A stretch of 64,000 nucleotides of DNA from Prochlorococcus sp. AG-418-M08 (GCA_003213955.1 QCMG01000004.1:62001-126000), one strand, 5' to 3'. Numbered from the stretch's first letter, positions 22,638 to 32,382 are shown. The notes: a model not told the origin generated them from the sequence alone. Translations and numbers: made by a program.

Positions 22638-23492
22638 GTGCAAATTATATTATCTAATAAAGACCAAAGAATTTTTGTATTTCAATTAGATCAAAATAAC
22701 TACATTAAATTTTGTCCTGAGAGAGGGGGTGTTATTACAAATTGGATTTCGGATGGTAAAGAGATACTTTATTTCGATGAAAAAAGGTTTATGGATAAGA
22801 CAAAAAGTATTAGGGGAGGCATCCCTATCTTGTTTCCCATTTGCGGTAATCTCAACACCTCTATGTCAGTATTTGGAAAAGAGTATTTGCAATTAACACA
22901 ACATGGTTTCGCTAGGGATTTGCAATGGCAACACTCTTTTAATGAAAATGAAAAATCTTTATGCTTATTTTTAAATGAATCTAAAAAAACTAAAAAATAT
23001 TATCCTTTCGATTTCGAACTAAGAATTGAAGTTTACTTAAAAATTAATTGTTTAGAATTTGAAATTACAATCCATAACAAAACAGACTTTGCTATGCCTA
23101 TAAATTTTGGTTTACATCCTTATTTTAATGTTTCAGATTTCAAAAATTTAGAGTTTATTGATAATCCACTTAATTGTCAGGATCAAGAAAGAAACACTAT
23201 AAGTAATACTTTAGATGAATTAAACAAAATTAATTTAGGAGTTGATCTACTTATGTATACTTCTGGTAGAAGCTCTTTTCGAGATAAAATTTTTAAAAGA
23301 GAGGTGACTTTAAATCATCCATATCCTTTTGATTTGGGAGTTATTTGGAGTGATCCTCCAAGAAAAATGATATGTCTCGAACCTTGGACTAGTCCAAGAA
23401 ATTCTTTTGTTGATGGATTAAGAAACATTATGATTCCTTCAAATGATATTAAAAGGTTAAATGCCTCAATACAAATAAACTCTCTTAAGTAA
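22638..23492 (+). CDS. aldose 1-epimerase family protein (hexose-6-phosphate mutarotase-like)
   Basis: 284 residues with the galactose-mutarotase beta-sandwich pattern: the N-terminal GGVITNWIS strand, RGGIPILFPICGNL near residue 60, HGFARDLQW near 92, and the His-containing GLHPYFNV near 157 and LEPWTSP near the end. Members interconvert anomers of hexoses or hexose-6-phosphates. The start is GTG at 22638. It lies 9 bp after the hydrolase gene and 13 bp before the DUF1537 kinase gene, so the three may form one unit. Confidence 0.8.
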   Translation: MQIILSNKDQRIFVFQLDQNNYIKFCPERGGVITNWISDGKEILYFDEKRFMDKTKSIRGGIPILFPICGNLNTSMSVFGKEYLQLTQHGFARDLQWQHSFNENEKSLCLFLNESKKTKKYYPFDFELRIEVYLKINCLEFEITIHNKTDFAMPINFGLHPYFNVSDFKNLEFIDNPLNCQDQERNTISNTLDELNKINLGVDLLMYTSGRSSFRDKIFKREVTLNHPYPFDLGVIWSDPPRKMICLEPWTSPRNSFVDGLRNIMIPSNDIKRLNASIQINSLK

Positions 23493-23505
23493 TTATTCAA
23501 TACTT

Positions 23506-24855
23506 ATGAAATTTGTGGTTATAGATGATGATCCGACGGGCTCTCAAACTGTTTACGATTGCTTATTACTGCTTAAGTGGGACTGCTCAACTTTAGTCAA
23601 AGGTTTTGAATCTAAATCTAATTTATTTTTTATTTTGGCTAATACTCGCTCACTAGCTGAGAATGATGCGAGATTAACAATAAAGGAAATTTGCAAAAAT
23701 CTTAAGACCGTTATAGCTTCTCAAGCTTATGAAGAAGAAATTATTTTTATAAGTAGAGGAGACTCTACTCTACGAGGACATAACTTTTTAGAGCCAAGTG
23801 TCCTAAATAGTTGCTTGGGTCCTTTTGATGCTACTTTTCATATTCCAGCTTTCATAGAGGGTAAAAGATTAACAATTAATGGATTACATTTTGTTGATAA
23901 AACCCCTATAAGTCAAACAATTTTTGCAACAGATAAAATTTTTGGATATGAGACAAGTAATGTCAAGAATCTTTTATTTCAGCAGAGTAAATCGCAAATA
24001 AATTTTGAAGATATTCAAAATCTTTTATTGTCAGATATCGAAATGCTAAATGATGAAGAGAATAATATTGTTTTTAAAACATTAAAAAACTTGAAGAAAA
24101 ATAAACATGTAATTGTAGATGTAGAAAATTATTCTCAACTAAAAAAATTTTCTTTAGTAATTAAAAAATTAATTAAACAAAAAAAATTCCTTTTTCGAAC
24201 TGCAGCAAGTTTTATAAGTTCAATTTCTGAGAAAAAAACTGTTTCTCAGAGTGAAATATTTTTCTCTAATTTAAGAATAAGAAATAAAGCAAAGAGTTTT
24301 CTTCCAGGATTGATAATAGTTGGATCTTATGTAGAACTTTCAACAATACAATTGAATAATTTATTAGAGATAAGTAATTGCAATCCAGTTGAACTAGATG
24401 TTTTTGAATTCTTCAAAATTACTTCATCAGATAATAATCAGAAACGAAGGAATTTATTTAAAAATAAATTTTTGAAAGAAATTAGATTTTCTTTTGAGAA
24501 AGGTAAAACTCCTGTTTTGTTTACTTCAAGAAAATTTATGTCCTTAGATTCTTCTGAACTATTTAATTTTTATAATTTACTCGCTTGTTTTATTGCTGAA
24601 TTAGTCGCAGATTTGAAGTATGAGATAGGATATTTGATTTCAAAAGGTGGAATAACAACTAATTTGATTCTTAGTAATGGACTTAATGCAGATTATGTTT
24701 ATCTTGAGGGACAGATTTTAACAGGCATTTCAGTGGTGACTTATAACCTAAAAAATGACGAAAAACTTCCTATTGTTACTCATCCTGGAAACATTGGCAC
24801 TAAAGATTCACTGGTTAATATTTGGAAAGTTTTTGAAAATAAAAATAATTTTTAA
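23506..24855 (+). CDS. four-carbon acid sugar kinase family protein (DUF1537)
   Basis: 449 residues. The N-terminal domain opens with the family motif VIDDDPTGSQTV (about 5-16) and continues SRGDSTLRGH (about 85-94). The C-terminal nucleotide-binding domain ends with SKGGITTNLIL and THPGNIGTKDSL. Characterised relatives phosphorylate four-carbon sugar acids such as threonate or 3-oxo-tetronate. The middle of this protein is Lys/Asn-rich and divergent. No tetronate dehydrogenase, isomerase or aldolase partner lies nearby, so the substrate is open. It is convergent with icd, with stops 2 bp apart. Confidence 0.8.
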   Translation: MKFVVIDDDPTGSQTVYDCLLLLKWDCSTLVKGFESKSNLFFILANTRSLAENDARLTIKEICKNLKTVIASQAYEEEIIFISRGDSTLRGHNFLEPSVLNSCLGPFDATFHIPAFIEGKRLTINGLHFVDKTPISQTIFATDKIFGYETSNVKNLLFQQSKSQINFEDIQNLLLSDIEMLNDEENNIVFKTLKNLKKNKHVIVDVENYSQLKKFSLVIKKLIKQKKFLFRTAASFISSISEKKTVSQSEIFFSNLRIRNKAKSFLPGLIIVGSYVELSTIQLNNLLEISNCNPVELDVFEFFKITSSDNNQKRRNLFKNKFLKEIRFSFEKGKTPVLFTSRKFMSLDSSELFNFYNLLACFIAELVADLKYEIGYLISKGGITTNLILSNGLNADYVYLEGQILTGISVVTYNLKNDEKLPIVTHPGNIGTKDSLVNIWKVFENKNNF

Positions 24856-24857
24856 AA

Positions 24858-26282
24858 TTAGAAATTTGAGATAATTTCTTCAGCAAAATTGCTGCAGGAT
24901 AAGGGTTCTACTTTTGGTTCCATTAAGCGTGCTAGGTCATAGGTAACTTTTTTTTGCTCTATTGCCTTACTTAAACCATTAGTAATTAAGTTAGCTGCTT
25001 CATCCCAACCAAAATATTCAAGCATCATTACACCACTAAGAATTACTGAGCCTGGATTAATCTTGTTTAAGCCTGCATGTTTTGGAGCGGTACCGTGCGT
25101 AGCTTCGAAAATTGCTGCATTATCTCCAATATTTGCTCCTGGAGCCATACCTAGGCCTCCAACAATTGCTGCAGCTGCATCAGAAACATAGTCTCCATTA
25201 AGGTTTAATGTTGCAAGAATTGAATATTCTTGAGGTCTAGTTTGAATTTGTTGAAATATACTATCAGCTATCCGATCATCAACAAGAATAAGCTCTCTCC
25301 ATTTTTCATCTCCGTGTGAATTTGATATTGATGCAATAACTTCTTTAATTTCCTCGCAAATGAATGCTTTTTTGTTATTTGTGAGCTTATCAAAACCTGG
25401 TTCAATTTTTCGAGCATTATTTTCAATTGTAATTTCTGGATTTTTCTGAATATTATCTAAAATCCAGCTTTCTCTTTCTGTAATGCAATCTTCTCTAAAT
25501 TCATTTACTGCTAATTCATATCCCCAATCTCTAAATGCACCCTCTGTATATTTCATAATATTCCCTTTATGTACAAGAGTTACATGCCTTTTATTTCCTG
25601 ATAATCTTTTAGCATGTTCTATAGCTTTTCTGATATGCCTTTGGCTACCAGATTTACTCACCGGTTTTATTCCAATACCTGATCCGTCTGGTATGGATCT
25701 ATTTTTTAAATTTTTACTGTTTGGTATGACAACATTATTTAAGTGATTAATTAATTCAAGACAATTATTATCCTCCGCTTCCCATTCAATTCCCATGTAG
25801 ATATCCTCAGTATTTTCTCTGTAAACAATAACGTCTAAATTTTGGGGATTTTTGTGAGGGCTTGGAGTTCCTGAGTAATATTTGCATGGTCTAACACAAC
25901 TATATAAATCAAAGATTTGTCTTAATGCAACGTTAAGAGATCTAATTCCTCCACCGATGGGAGTTGTTAAAGGACCTTTGATGGCCACACCAAAGTGTCT
26001 GATTGCTTCAATGGTATCTTGAGGTAGATAGTTATATGTTCCATAAAGTTCACAAGCTTCATCGCCTGCATAGACTTTAAACCAATTAATTTTTCTTTCA
26101 TCTCCATAGCTTTTTTTAATCGCCGAATCAAGAACGATTTGAGTAGCAGGCCAAATATCAACTCCAGTACCATCACCCCTAATAAATGGGACAATTGGAT
26201 TGTTAGGAACATTAGGTTTGCCTTGATTAAAAGTTATTATCTCGCCTTCATTAGGTAAAGTTAATTTTTCAAATTTTGGCAT
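24858..26282 (-). CDS. icd: isocitrate dehydrogenase (NADP+)
   Basis: A 474-residue enzyme converting isocitrate to 2-oxoglutarate, the main carbon skeleton for nitrogen assimilation in cyanobacteria. The substrate-binding stretch GGGIRSLNVALRQIFDLYSCVRP contains the phosphorylatable-Ser region. Also visible are YRENTEDIYMGIEWEA, LVHKGNIMKYTEGAF and ATHGTAPKHAG. The length, with a longer middle domain, is typical of cyanobacterial Icd. An inverted repeat lies just upstream (26302-26345). Confidence 0.95.
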   Translation of the reverse strand: MPKFEKLTLPNEGEIITFNQGKPNVPNNPIVPFIRGDGTGVDIWPATQIVLDSAIKKSYGDERKINWFKVYAGDEACELYGTYNYLPQDTIEAIRHFGVAIKGPLTTPIGGGIRSLNVALRQIFDLYSCVRPCKYYSGTPSPHKNPQNLDVIVYRENTEDIYMGIEWEAEDNNCLELINHLNNVVIPNSKNLKNRSIPDGSGIGIKPVSKSGSQRHIRKAIEHAKRLSGNKRHVTLVHKGNIMKYTEGAFRDWGYELAVNEFREDCITERESWILDNIQKNPEITIENNARKIEPGFDKLTNNKKAFICEEIKEVIASISNSHGDEKWRELILVDDRIADSIFQQIQTRPQEYSILATLNLNGDYVSDAAAAIVGGLGMAPGANIGDNAAIFEATHGTAPKHAGLNKINPGSVILSGVMMLEYFGWDEAANLITNGLSKAIEQKKVTYDLARLMEPKVEPLSCSNFAEEIISNF

Positions 26283-26301
26283 AGCATTGAATTAATTTGG
26301 G

Positions 26302-26345
26302 ATAACTCATTGAATTTCCTCGTATTGTAATTTGCGATGAGTTAT
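26302..26345. repeat. 9-bp inverted repeat upstream of icd
   Basis: ATAACTCAT at 26302-26310 is matched exactly by ATGAGTTAT at 26337-26345, with 26 bases between. It begins 20 bp before the icd start on its upstream side, so it falls in the icd leader or promoter. It could form a leader hairpin or a protein-binding site; neither is shown. Confidence 0.5.
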
Positions 26346-26492
26346 TTTCTTTAAAACCTAGAAATTTATTATTCAAATGTGAATAGAGAATACTTTATTG
26401 ATCAGCATTTCAACATCTTTATTAAAATATAAAGTAGTTAATAAGCAAGTTAAAGCAAATTATGTCATTTTCAAAAAAATACTCAGCTACTT

Positions 26493-26924
26493 ATGAATGC
26501 GAGTTCAAATGTAAGTAATGTTGAAATAGCTAATAAAATTGCTTCTACTGCAGCTTTGTTTCGGAAATATTTTCCGGATGCCAATGTAAACTTCAGTCCC
26601 TGGGACAATTTAAATAATGAATCCATGCAAGATACTATTGATTTTGCGTTCCATTTTCCTGGTTGGAGTCCTCTCATTGAATGTAGAGCGATACTCTTAC
26701 AATTAAGAATTGAAAATGATAATAATGACAGAGTACCGAAATTGTTGGGAATAATAATGCGAGGTATGATAGTTCCCTCTGAGAGATGGAGAGTGGCTAC
26801 CATCGGTGATTGGGAAATGACTGGCACTCATCTACCGCAAAAGGAACAAAAAGATAACCTTTTTTTGGTTTGTAAAGAACTTTATAAGCTATTCTCTACA
26901 ACATCCGCTGGTAACAAAAATTAG
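26493..26924 (+). CDS. conserved hypothetical protein
   Basis: 143 residues, soluble, with no motif that I recognise. The central part (about 20-110) looks like a compact alpha/beta domain with Trp-rich conserved-looking stretches (FSPWDNLN, FAFHFPGWSPLIECRAILLQLRI, SERWRVATIGDWEMTG). The family seems limited to marine picocyanobacteria. It lies 57 bp upstream of ho1 on the same strand and could be transcribed with the bilin genes, but nothing in the protein shows a bilin or haem role. Confidence 0.65.
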   Translation: MNASSNVSNVEIANKIASTAALFRKYFPDANVNFSPWDNLNNESMQDTIDFAFHFPGWSPLIECRAILLQLRIENDNNDRVPKLLGIIMRGMIVPSERWRVATIGDWEMTGTHLPQKEQKDNLFLVCKELYKLFSTTSAGNKN

Positions 26925-26981
26925 CTGTTTTATGTATTTTCCTTGTAGATTAAATACACTTACACAAATAATTCAAAATAT

Positions 26982-27692
26982 ATGGCAGTCGCTCTTGCAG
27001 GACAATTAAGAGAAGGGACAAAAAAATCCCACACTATGGCAGAAAATACTGGCTTTGTGGCTTGTTTTTTAAAAGGAGTAGTTGAAAAAAAATCTTATAG
27101 AAAATTAATTAGTGATTTATATTTTGTTTATGAAGCTATGGAAGAAGAAATCGAAAGACTGGTCAATGAGGAACATCCCGTAATAAAACCTATAGGTTTT
27201 AAATCATTATTCAGGAAAGAAACTCTTGTAAATGATCTTAAATTTTATTTTGGTGATAATTGGAAGAATGAAATAAATATTTCTCACTCAGCAAAAGAAT
27301 ACGTTGAAAGAATCCGAGAGGTTGCAAAAAATTCACCAGAGCTATTGGTTGGTCACCACTACACTCGATATATAGGAGATTTATCTGGGGGGCAAATTTT
27401 GAAAAGGATCGCTAAAAAAGCATTAAATTTGCAGGGAAATGATGGTTTAAATTTTTATGAGTTTGAATTAATTGCTGATGAAAAGAAATTCAAGGAAGAA
27501 TATTCCCTTACTTTGAATCAACTTCCAATAAATCAAAAGACTGCTGATCAAATTATTGATGAAGCTAATCAAGCTTTTACTTACAATATGAAAATGTTTA
27601 AGGAGCTTGAAGGTAACTTGATTGCAGTTTTAGGCAAGATTGTATTTAATTACATTACAAAAAAAGTAAGGAAAGGAAGCACCGAGACCTAG
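26982..27692 (+). CDS. ho1: heme oxygenase
   Basis: A 236-residue enzyme that opens haem to biliverdin IX-alpha, releasing iron and CO, with ferredoxin as electron source. The axial haem ligand is His17 in LREGTKKSHTMAE. The distal helix reads YIGDLSGGQILKRIA, with the flexible Gly residues needed for oxygen activation. Length matches cyanobacterial HO1. Its stop is 6 bp before pebA, and pebB follows pebA directly, so the three genes make phycoerythrobilin from haem as one operon. Confidence 0.96.
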   Translation: MAVALAGQLREGTKKSHTMAENTGFVACFLKGVVEKKSYRKLISDLYFVYEAMEEEIERLVNEEHPVIKPIGFKSLFRKETLVNDLKFYFGDNWKNEINISHSAKEYVERIREVAKNSPELLVGHHYTRYIGDLSGGQILKRIAKKALNLQGNDGLNFYEFELIADEKKFKEEYSLTLNQLPINQKTADQIIDEANQAFTYNMKMFKELEGNLIAVLGKIVFNYITKKVRKGSTET

Positions 27693-27698
27693 TAATTT

Positions 27699-28409
27699 AT
27701 GTTTGATTCATTAGTTGATTTCCTTAAAACCAATATTGATGAATTAAATGGTCATGAAGTACAAATATCTAGCGATTTCAAAGAACATCACAATGAAGGC
27801 TCAAAATATATTATTAAAAATTGGCTTTTTTCATCTCCCGAATATAGAAAGTGGCGAATAACAAGACTAGATGGCGGCAAAAAACTGCAAGTGTTTAATA
27901 CGGTCGCATATCCAAATTTTGATAGTGAAATGCCTATTTTAGGAGCTGATATTTTATGGTTTGGAACTTCTCAAAAGTTACTAGCAATACTCGATTATCA
28001 ACCTTTAATTCAAGAAGGCAAGTATCTTGAAAAATATTGTTCAAGTTTAGGAATTATTAAGAAAAAATATTCTGCATTTGATAACAATAAAATGAAAAAT
28101 ATATATGATTCAAAAAAGTACTTTTCCCCATGGGTGATTATATGTAGAGGAAATAAATTAAATCTTGATAGAGATTTAAATAATATATTCCATTCATTTG
28201 TAAAAAATTATTTGAATATTTATAAATCGAATCCTGTGAATCAATTTTTAAACTTAGAACAAATAAAGATTAATCAAATTAAATATGATAAGTACAGTTT
28301 TGAAAAAGATCCTGCTGATAAGTTGTTTAAATCTTTTTTTGGAGAAAAATGGACAAAAAAATTTATCAATAAATTTCTTTTTACGTTAAATAATGAAATT
28401 ATTCATTGA
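27699..28409 (+). CDS. pebA: 15,16-dihydrobiliverdin:ferredoxin oxidoreductase PebA
   Basis: A 236-residue ferredoxin-dependent bilin reductase that takes biliverdin to 15,16-dihydrobiliverdin. FDBR motifs visible are [44 protein letters not shown] and SPWVIICRG. It lies between ho1 (6 bp) and pebB (0 bp). It is called PebA rather than PcyA or HY2 from operon order and the pairing with a second, distinct FDBR. Paralogue assignment within this family is less certain than the family itself. Confidence 0.92.
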   Translation: MFDSLVDFLKTNIDELNGHEVQISSDFKEHHNEGSKYIIKNWLFSSPEYRKWRITRLDGGKKLQVFNTVAYPNFDSEMPILGADILWFGTSQKLLAILDYQPLIQEGKYLEKYCSSLGIIKKKYSAFDNNKMKNIYDSKKYFSPWVIICRGNKLNLDRDLNNIFHSFVKNYLNIYKSNPVNQFLNLEQIKINQIKYDKYSFEKDPADKLFKSFFGEKWTKKFINKFLFTLNNEIIH

Positions 28410-29171
28410 ATGTTAATACAAGATACTATTTTTTACAGGCCAGATTGGAGATGGCATAATTTTCTAAAATATATAACTAATAATTTAAGTAAATATAACT
28501 GTTTAGAAAAAATAATTCCCTCGGAATATTCTTATAAAGATTCAACTTATGGTTCAAAAAAATCAAAAAAGAATGTGAATCTCTCTACTTGGGGTGTTAC
28601 TCATAAAAAAAGAATTCAATTCGCTAGAGCAGTGTGTATAAATAGTCCAAATTATTCTGTTTTAAATTTTTTAATTATTCCTAATACTATTTATAACGTC
28701 CCATTTTTTGGAGTAGATTTTGTTTCTCTACCTAATAGTCATTTATTAGTAATAGATTTTCAGCCTTCATTAAAAATAAAAAATCAATACAATAATGAGT
28801 TATTAGAAAAACTTATAAAACTCAAAAATAATTGTCATTCATCAATCCCATTAGCTGAAAAAATGTCTGCAGATGTAGATAGATTTTTTTCTCCAGGAGT
28901 AATCTGGTCAAAATTACCTAAAGAAGAAAGAAGTGATTTTTTAATTTCTAATCAGCTTTATACCTCATTTAAGGAATACCTTGATTTGTATTTGGAAATT
29001 CTTTTCGAAAGCAAAGAAGCCAATATGGAACTGCAAAAAGAATTAATTAATGGTCAAAATAATTATTTGAAATACAGAAGAGATAACGATCCAGCAAGGC
29101 CAATGTTGTCGAGTTTGTTTGGTAAAGAATTTACTGAATCTTTAATTAAAGAAGTTTTATTTACTACTTAA
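28410..29171 (+). CDS. pebB: phycoerythrobilin:ferredoxin oxidoreductase PebB
   Basis: A 253-residue second bilin reductase, taking 15,16-dihydrobiliverdin to phycoerythrobilin, normally by channelling from PebA. FDBR motifs are [41 protein letters not shown] and [17 protein letters not shown]. The C-terminal [25 protein letters not shown] is typical of PebB. The ATG follows immediately on the pebA stop codon, an arrangement that favours coupled translation of the two partners. Confidence 0.93.
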   Translation: MLIQDTIFYRPDWRWHNFLKYITNNLSKYNCLEKIIPSEYSYKDSTYGSKKSKKNVNLSTWGVTHKKRIQFARAVCINSPNYSVLNFLIIPNTIYNVPFFGVDFVSLPNSHLLVIDFQPSLKIKNQYNNELLEKLIKLKNNCHSSIPLAEKMSADVDRFFSPGVIWSKLPKEERSDFLISNQLYTSFKEYLDLYLEILFESKEANMELQKELINGQNNYLKYRRDNDPARPMLSSLFGKEFTESLIKEVLFTT

Positions 29172-29203
29172 AAGTCTTATAATTTACTGAAATTTGAAAT
29201 CAT

Positions 29204-29677
29204 ATGAAAAAAATTTCTGTTCTTTTTGTATGTTTAGGAAATATTTGTAGGTCTCCTGCAGCAGAAGCTATCTTTATAAGTCTACTCGAAAAGAAGGGAT
29301 TAACTGATGGCTTTATTGTAGATTCTGCTGGAACTGGGAGTTGGCATATTGGAAAAAAAGCTGACTCTAGGATGAGAATTGCAGCAGAAAGAAGAGATAT
29401 AAATATCTTAAGCAGGGCTCGTCAAATTACTAGCAAAGATTTTGACAATTTTAACTATATTCTTGCTATGGACGACTCAAATTTTAGAAATATTCAAGAT
29501 CTTAAAAATAGAACAGCTTCAACTGATTTTGCATCAATTAAAAAAATACAAGATTTTAGATCAGTTTTTAATGAAAAAGAAGTTCCTGACCCATATTTTG
29601 GAGGTGATGAGGGCTTCGATTATGTGCTTGATATTTTAGAAGACTCAGTAAACGGTTTTTTGGAAAGTATTTCTTGA
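29204..29677 (+). CDS. low-molecular-weight protein-tyrosine phosphatase
   Basis: A 157-residue phosphatase of the LMW-PTP fold. The P-loop VCLGNICRSPAAEAIF near residues 8-23 contains the C(X5)R nucleophile signature, and the general acid Asp lies in VPDPYFGG near residue 127. Bacterial members often dephosphorylate tyrosine kinases that control exopolysaccharide export, but no such kinase is seen in this window. It starts 32 bp behind pebB and is convergent with panC/cmk, with stops 2 bp apart. Confidence 0.9.
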   Translation: MKKISVLFVCLGNICRSPAAEAIFISLLEKKGLTDGFIVDSAGTGSWHIGKKADSRMRIAAERRDINILSRARQITSKDFDNFNYILAMDDSNFRNIQDLKNRTASTDFASIKKIQDFRSVFNEKEVPDPYFGGDEGFDYVLDILEDSVNGFLESIS

Positions 29678-29679
29678 AT

Positions 29680-31212
29680 TTATTTGATTTCAGTCTCCTT
29701 AGGTATCTTCTCATTATAAAGATCAATAATTTTATCCACTACCTCATTAATTGAATATCCATCAGTAATAATTTCTATTGCGTCATTCGCTTTTCTTAGA
29801 GGTGAAATTTCCCTATTGGAATCTTCAAAATCTCTTTTCTTTATAAGTTCTTTTAATGTATTAAGATCTATTTCTTGCGAGTCTTTACTACTTTTATCAG
29901 ATTTTCTTCTTTTTGCTCTTTCATCGATGCTAGCAGTTAAAAATATTTTAAGTTCTGCATGAGGAAAAACAGTAGTTCCTATATCTCTTCCCTCAGCTAC
30001 AAGTCCGCCTGATTCTCCAATTTTTCTTTGTTCTTTTACTAAGAATTTTCTTACTTTGTTTATTGAGGAAATTTTGGAAACGATGGAACTTATCTTTTGC
30101 GATCTAATTTCTTCAGTAACACAGTAGTTATTAATATAAACATCCTGTTTTGAATTTGTATTCGACTTGAAAACAATAGATATATCTTTAAGAATATCCT
30201 GTAATTTTTTTTCTTTTTTATAATCAATACTTTCTTTTATCAGAAGCCAACTTAATGCCCTGTACATTGCTCCAGTATCTAAATATAAAAGTTTAAGTTT
30301 CTTTGCTATTAACTTTGTTACCGTACTTTTACCTGAGCCTGCAGGACCATCAATTGCAATAATCGGCCTTCTTTTCATTAGAAAAACGTGATCAATTAAT
30401 CTTGTCTCTCCACATCTTATCGCACCAGCTAGTAACGAAATATTATCCTCAAGTCTTACTTTTTGTAGTGTATAAGGGTGTAAATGTTCTAAATATTCAA
30501 TTGAAATTTTTTTTGCTGATAGCTTTTTAATTATTTCGTTTAAATTGATCTTTTTTTCTTGTTGAAAAATTTTTTTTGCTTCTAATAACTCACTTGAAAA
30601 AAACCTAATCAATTGCCTTTCTTTTTTTGATAAATTTACATTACGCGAACTTAAAGGAATTCCATCAAAATCTCTTTGTGTAGGAATAGATTTAATAGCA
30701 ACATTTAATTTTTTTCTTAGGACAAGATTTTTTAAAATTAAAAGTTGTTGCCAATCTTTTTCTCCTAAGTAAAGATTTTTTGGCTTGATGAGACTTAGTA
30801 ATCTATAAACTACTGTACAAACGCCATCAAAGTGTCCAATTCGATTTAATCCGCATAATGCAGAAGATAATTCGATTGGAGCTTTTAGGAATTTAATATT
30901 TTTATTATTCGGAGGATATATATCTTCATTACTTGGGATGAAGATGGCATCTGCCCCATTTGAAAAGGAGATTTTTATATCATTATCAATTGTTTTAGGG
31001 TAATTCTCTAAATCTAATTTGTTATCAAATTGAAGTGGATTAATAAAAATACTTACTAAATTAACATTAGAGTTGTCATTTTTTGCTGTTGATATTAGTT
31101 TGATATGTCCATTGTGAAGATTACCCATTGTTGGAATGAAGTTAATATCATTATTTATATTTCTTCTCCAATTTTCTATTTCTTCAGTTTTTCTTATGAT
31201 TACTTTCTTCAC
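29680..31212 (-). CDS. panC/cmk: bifunctional pantothenate synthetase / cytidylate kinase
   Basis: A 510-residue fusion. Residues 1-275 are PanC (beta-alanine plus pantoate gives pantothenate): FIPTMGNLHNGHIKLI near the N-terminus carries the HxGH-type nucleotide motif, with FINPLQF and LYLGEKDWQQL further on. Residues from about 280 are cytidylate kinase, with the P-loop AIDGPAGSGKSTVT, LYLDTGAMYRAL and VAEGRDIGTTVFP. The fusion is characteristic of cyanobacteria. It is divergent from purM, with 98 bp between the starts. Confidence 0.96.
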   Translation of the reverse strand: MKKVIIRKTEEIENWRRNINNDINFIPTMGNLHNGHIKLISTAKNDNSNVNLVSIFINPLQFDNKLDLENYPKTIDNDIKISFSNGADAIFIPSNEDIYPPNNKNIKFLKAPIELSSALCGLNRIGHFDGVCTVVYRLLSLIKPKNLYLGEKDWQQLLILKNLVLRKKLNVAIKSIPTQRDFDGIPLSSRNVNLSKKERQLIRFFSSELLEAKKIFQQEKKINLNEIIKKLSAKKISIEYLEHLHPYTLQKVRLEDNISLLAGAIRCGETRLIDHVFLMKRRPIIAIDGPAGSGKSTVTKLIAKKLKLLYLDTGAMYRALSWLLIKESIDYKKEKKLQDILKDISIVFKSNTNSKQDVYINNYCVTEEIRSQKISSIVSKISSINKVRKFLVKEQRKIGESGGLVAEGRDIGTTVFPHAELKIFLTASIDERAKRRKSDKSSKDSQEIDLNTLKELIKKRDFEDSNREISPLRKANDAIEIITDGYSINEVVDKIIDLYNEKIPKETEIK

Positions 31213-31310
31213 TTTGTTTTTAAAAAATAAATCTATTTGATAAATAATTACTGGACAAAAGCAATCTTAGGAGGAATATCTATATAGAGAAAGTCTATCA
31301 TTTTTATTTC

Positions 31311-32354
31311 ATGGATTACAAAACATCAGGTGTTGATATAGAAGCTGGGAGAGAATTTGTTTCCGAAATTAAACAGTCAGTTGAAAGAACTCATACATCT
31401 AATGTGATTGAGGGTATTGGTGGGTTCGGAGGTTTGTTTAGAATTCCTATCGATGGTTTTAAAAAACCAGTTCTTGTTTCAGGAACTGATGGTGTTGGAA
31501 CAAAATTAGAATTAGCCCAAAGTAAAAACTTTCACTTTGAGGTTGGTATTGATTTAGTTGCTATGTGCATGAACGATATAATTACTAGTGGGGCAAAACC
31601 TTTATTTTTTCTGGATTATATTGCTACTGGTAAACTTGATAAGAAACAATTATTGAGAGTTGTTCAGGGAATTTCACACGGCTGCGGAGAAAATAACTGT
31701 TCATTACTCGGCGGAGAAACTGCTGAAATGCCTGGATTTTATTCAAAAAATAAGTATGATCTTGCAGGATTTTGTGTTGGAATTGTTGATGAGGATAAGC
31801 TTATTAATGGTAAAAAAGTATCTGAAAATGACTTAATAATTGCTTTGAAAAGTAATGGAGTTCATAGTAACGGATTTAGTTTAGTAAGAAAAATTATTCA
31901 AAACAATAATCAAATAGATAAAGAATTTGAAAAAGTTTTTCACTTAAATTTTTATGATGAGTTATTGAAACCTACAAAAATTTACAATAATGTAATTAAC
32001 CAAATTTTATCTGAAAATGTAGAAATTAAAGCAATGTCTCATATTACTGGAGGAGGAATTCCAGAAAATTTACCTAGATGTATGCCTTCTGATTTTATTC
32101 CTTATATAGATAAGAAATCTTGGGATATTCCTATATTATTTGAATTTTTAAAGGATATAGGTCAGATTCCTGAAAAAGATTTCTGGAATACTTTTAATCT
32201 AGGCGTCGGATTTTGTTTGATAATTGATAAGAGATTTAAGGATAAAATTTTTAATATTTGCGATGCCTATGATATAAAAAGTTGGGTTTTAGGAAAGGTT
32301 CTGAAGAAAGATAATTCAAAAGTTAATAAATTTTTGCCTGAAATTTTAATATAA
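31311..32354 (+). CDS. purM: phosphoribosylformylglycinamidine cyclo-ligase
   Basis: A 347-residue ATP-dependent enzyme that closes the imidazole ring to give aminoimidazole ribotide in purine synthesis. AIR is also the precursor that ThiC uses. Motifs include GGFGGLFRIP, VSGTDGVGTKLELA, the AMCMNDI metal segment, GGETAEMPGFY, SNGVHSNGFSLVR and MSHITGGGIPENLPR. Length is normal. It is divergent from panC/cmk and has a small hairpin just after its stop. Confidence 0.96.
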   Translation: MDYKTSGVDIEAGREFVSEIKQSVERTHTSNVIEGIGGFGGLFRIPIDGFKKPVLVSGTDGVGTKLELAQSKNFHFEVGIDLVAMCMNDIITSGAKPLFFLDYIATGKLDKKQLLRVVQGISHGCGENNCSLLGGETAEMPGFYSKNKYDLAGFCVGIVDEDKLINGKKVSENDLIIALKSNGVHSNGFSLVRKIIQNNNQIDKEFEKVFHLNFYDELLKPTKIYNNVINQILSENVEIKAMSHITGGGIPENLPRCMPSDFIPYIDKKSWDIPILFEFLKDIGQIPEKDFWNTFNLGVGFCLIIDKRFKDKIFNICDAYDIKSWVLGKVLKKDNSKVNKFLPEILI

Positions 32355-32355
32355 G

Positions 32356-32382
32356 TTTCTCAAACAAACTTTTATTGAGAAA
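32356..32382 (+). terminator. hairpin after purM, possible terminator
   Basis: TTTCTCAA at 32356-32363 pairs perfectly with TTGAGAAA at 32375-32382 across an 11-base loop, starting 2 bases after the purM stop. It is A+T-rich and has no U tract behind it, so termination or 3'-end protection is only a suggestion. Confidence 0.35.

Noticed and set aside
26372-26390. Possible NtcA site upstream of icd (GTGAATAGAGAATAC)
   Set aside because: Spacing and the first half do not match GTA-N8-TAC; too weak to report as a site.
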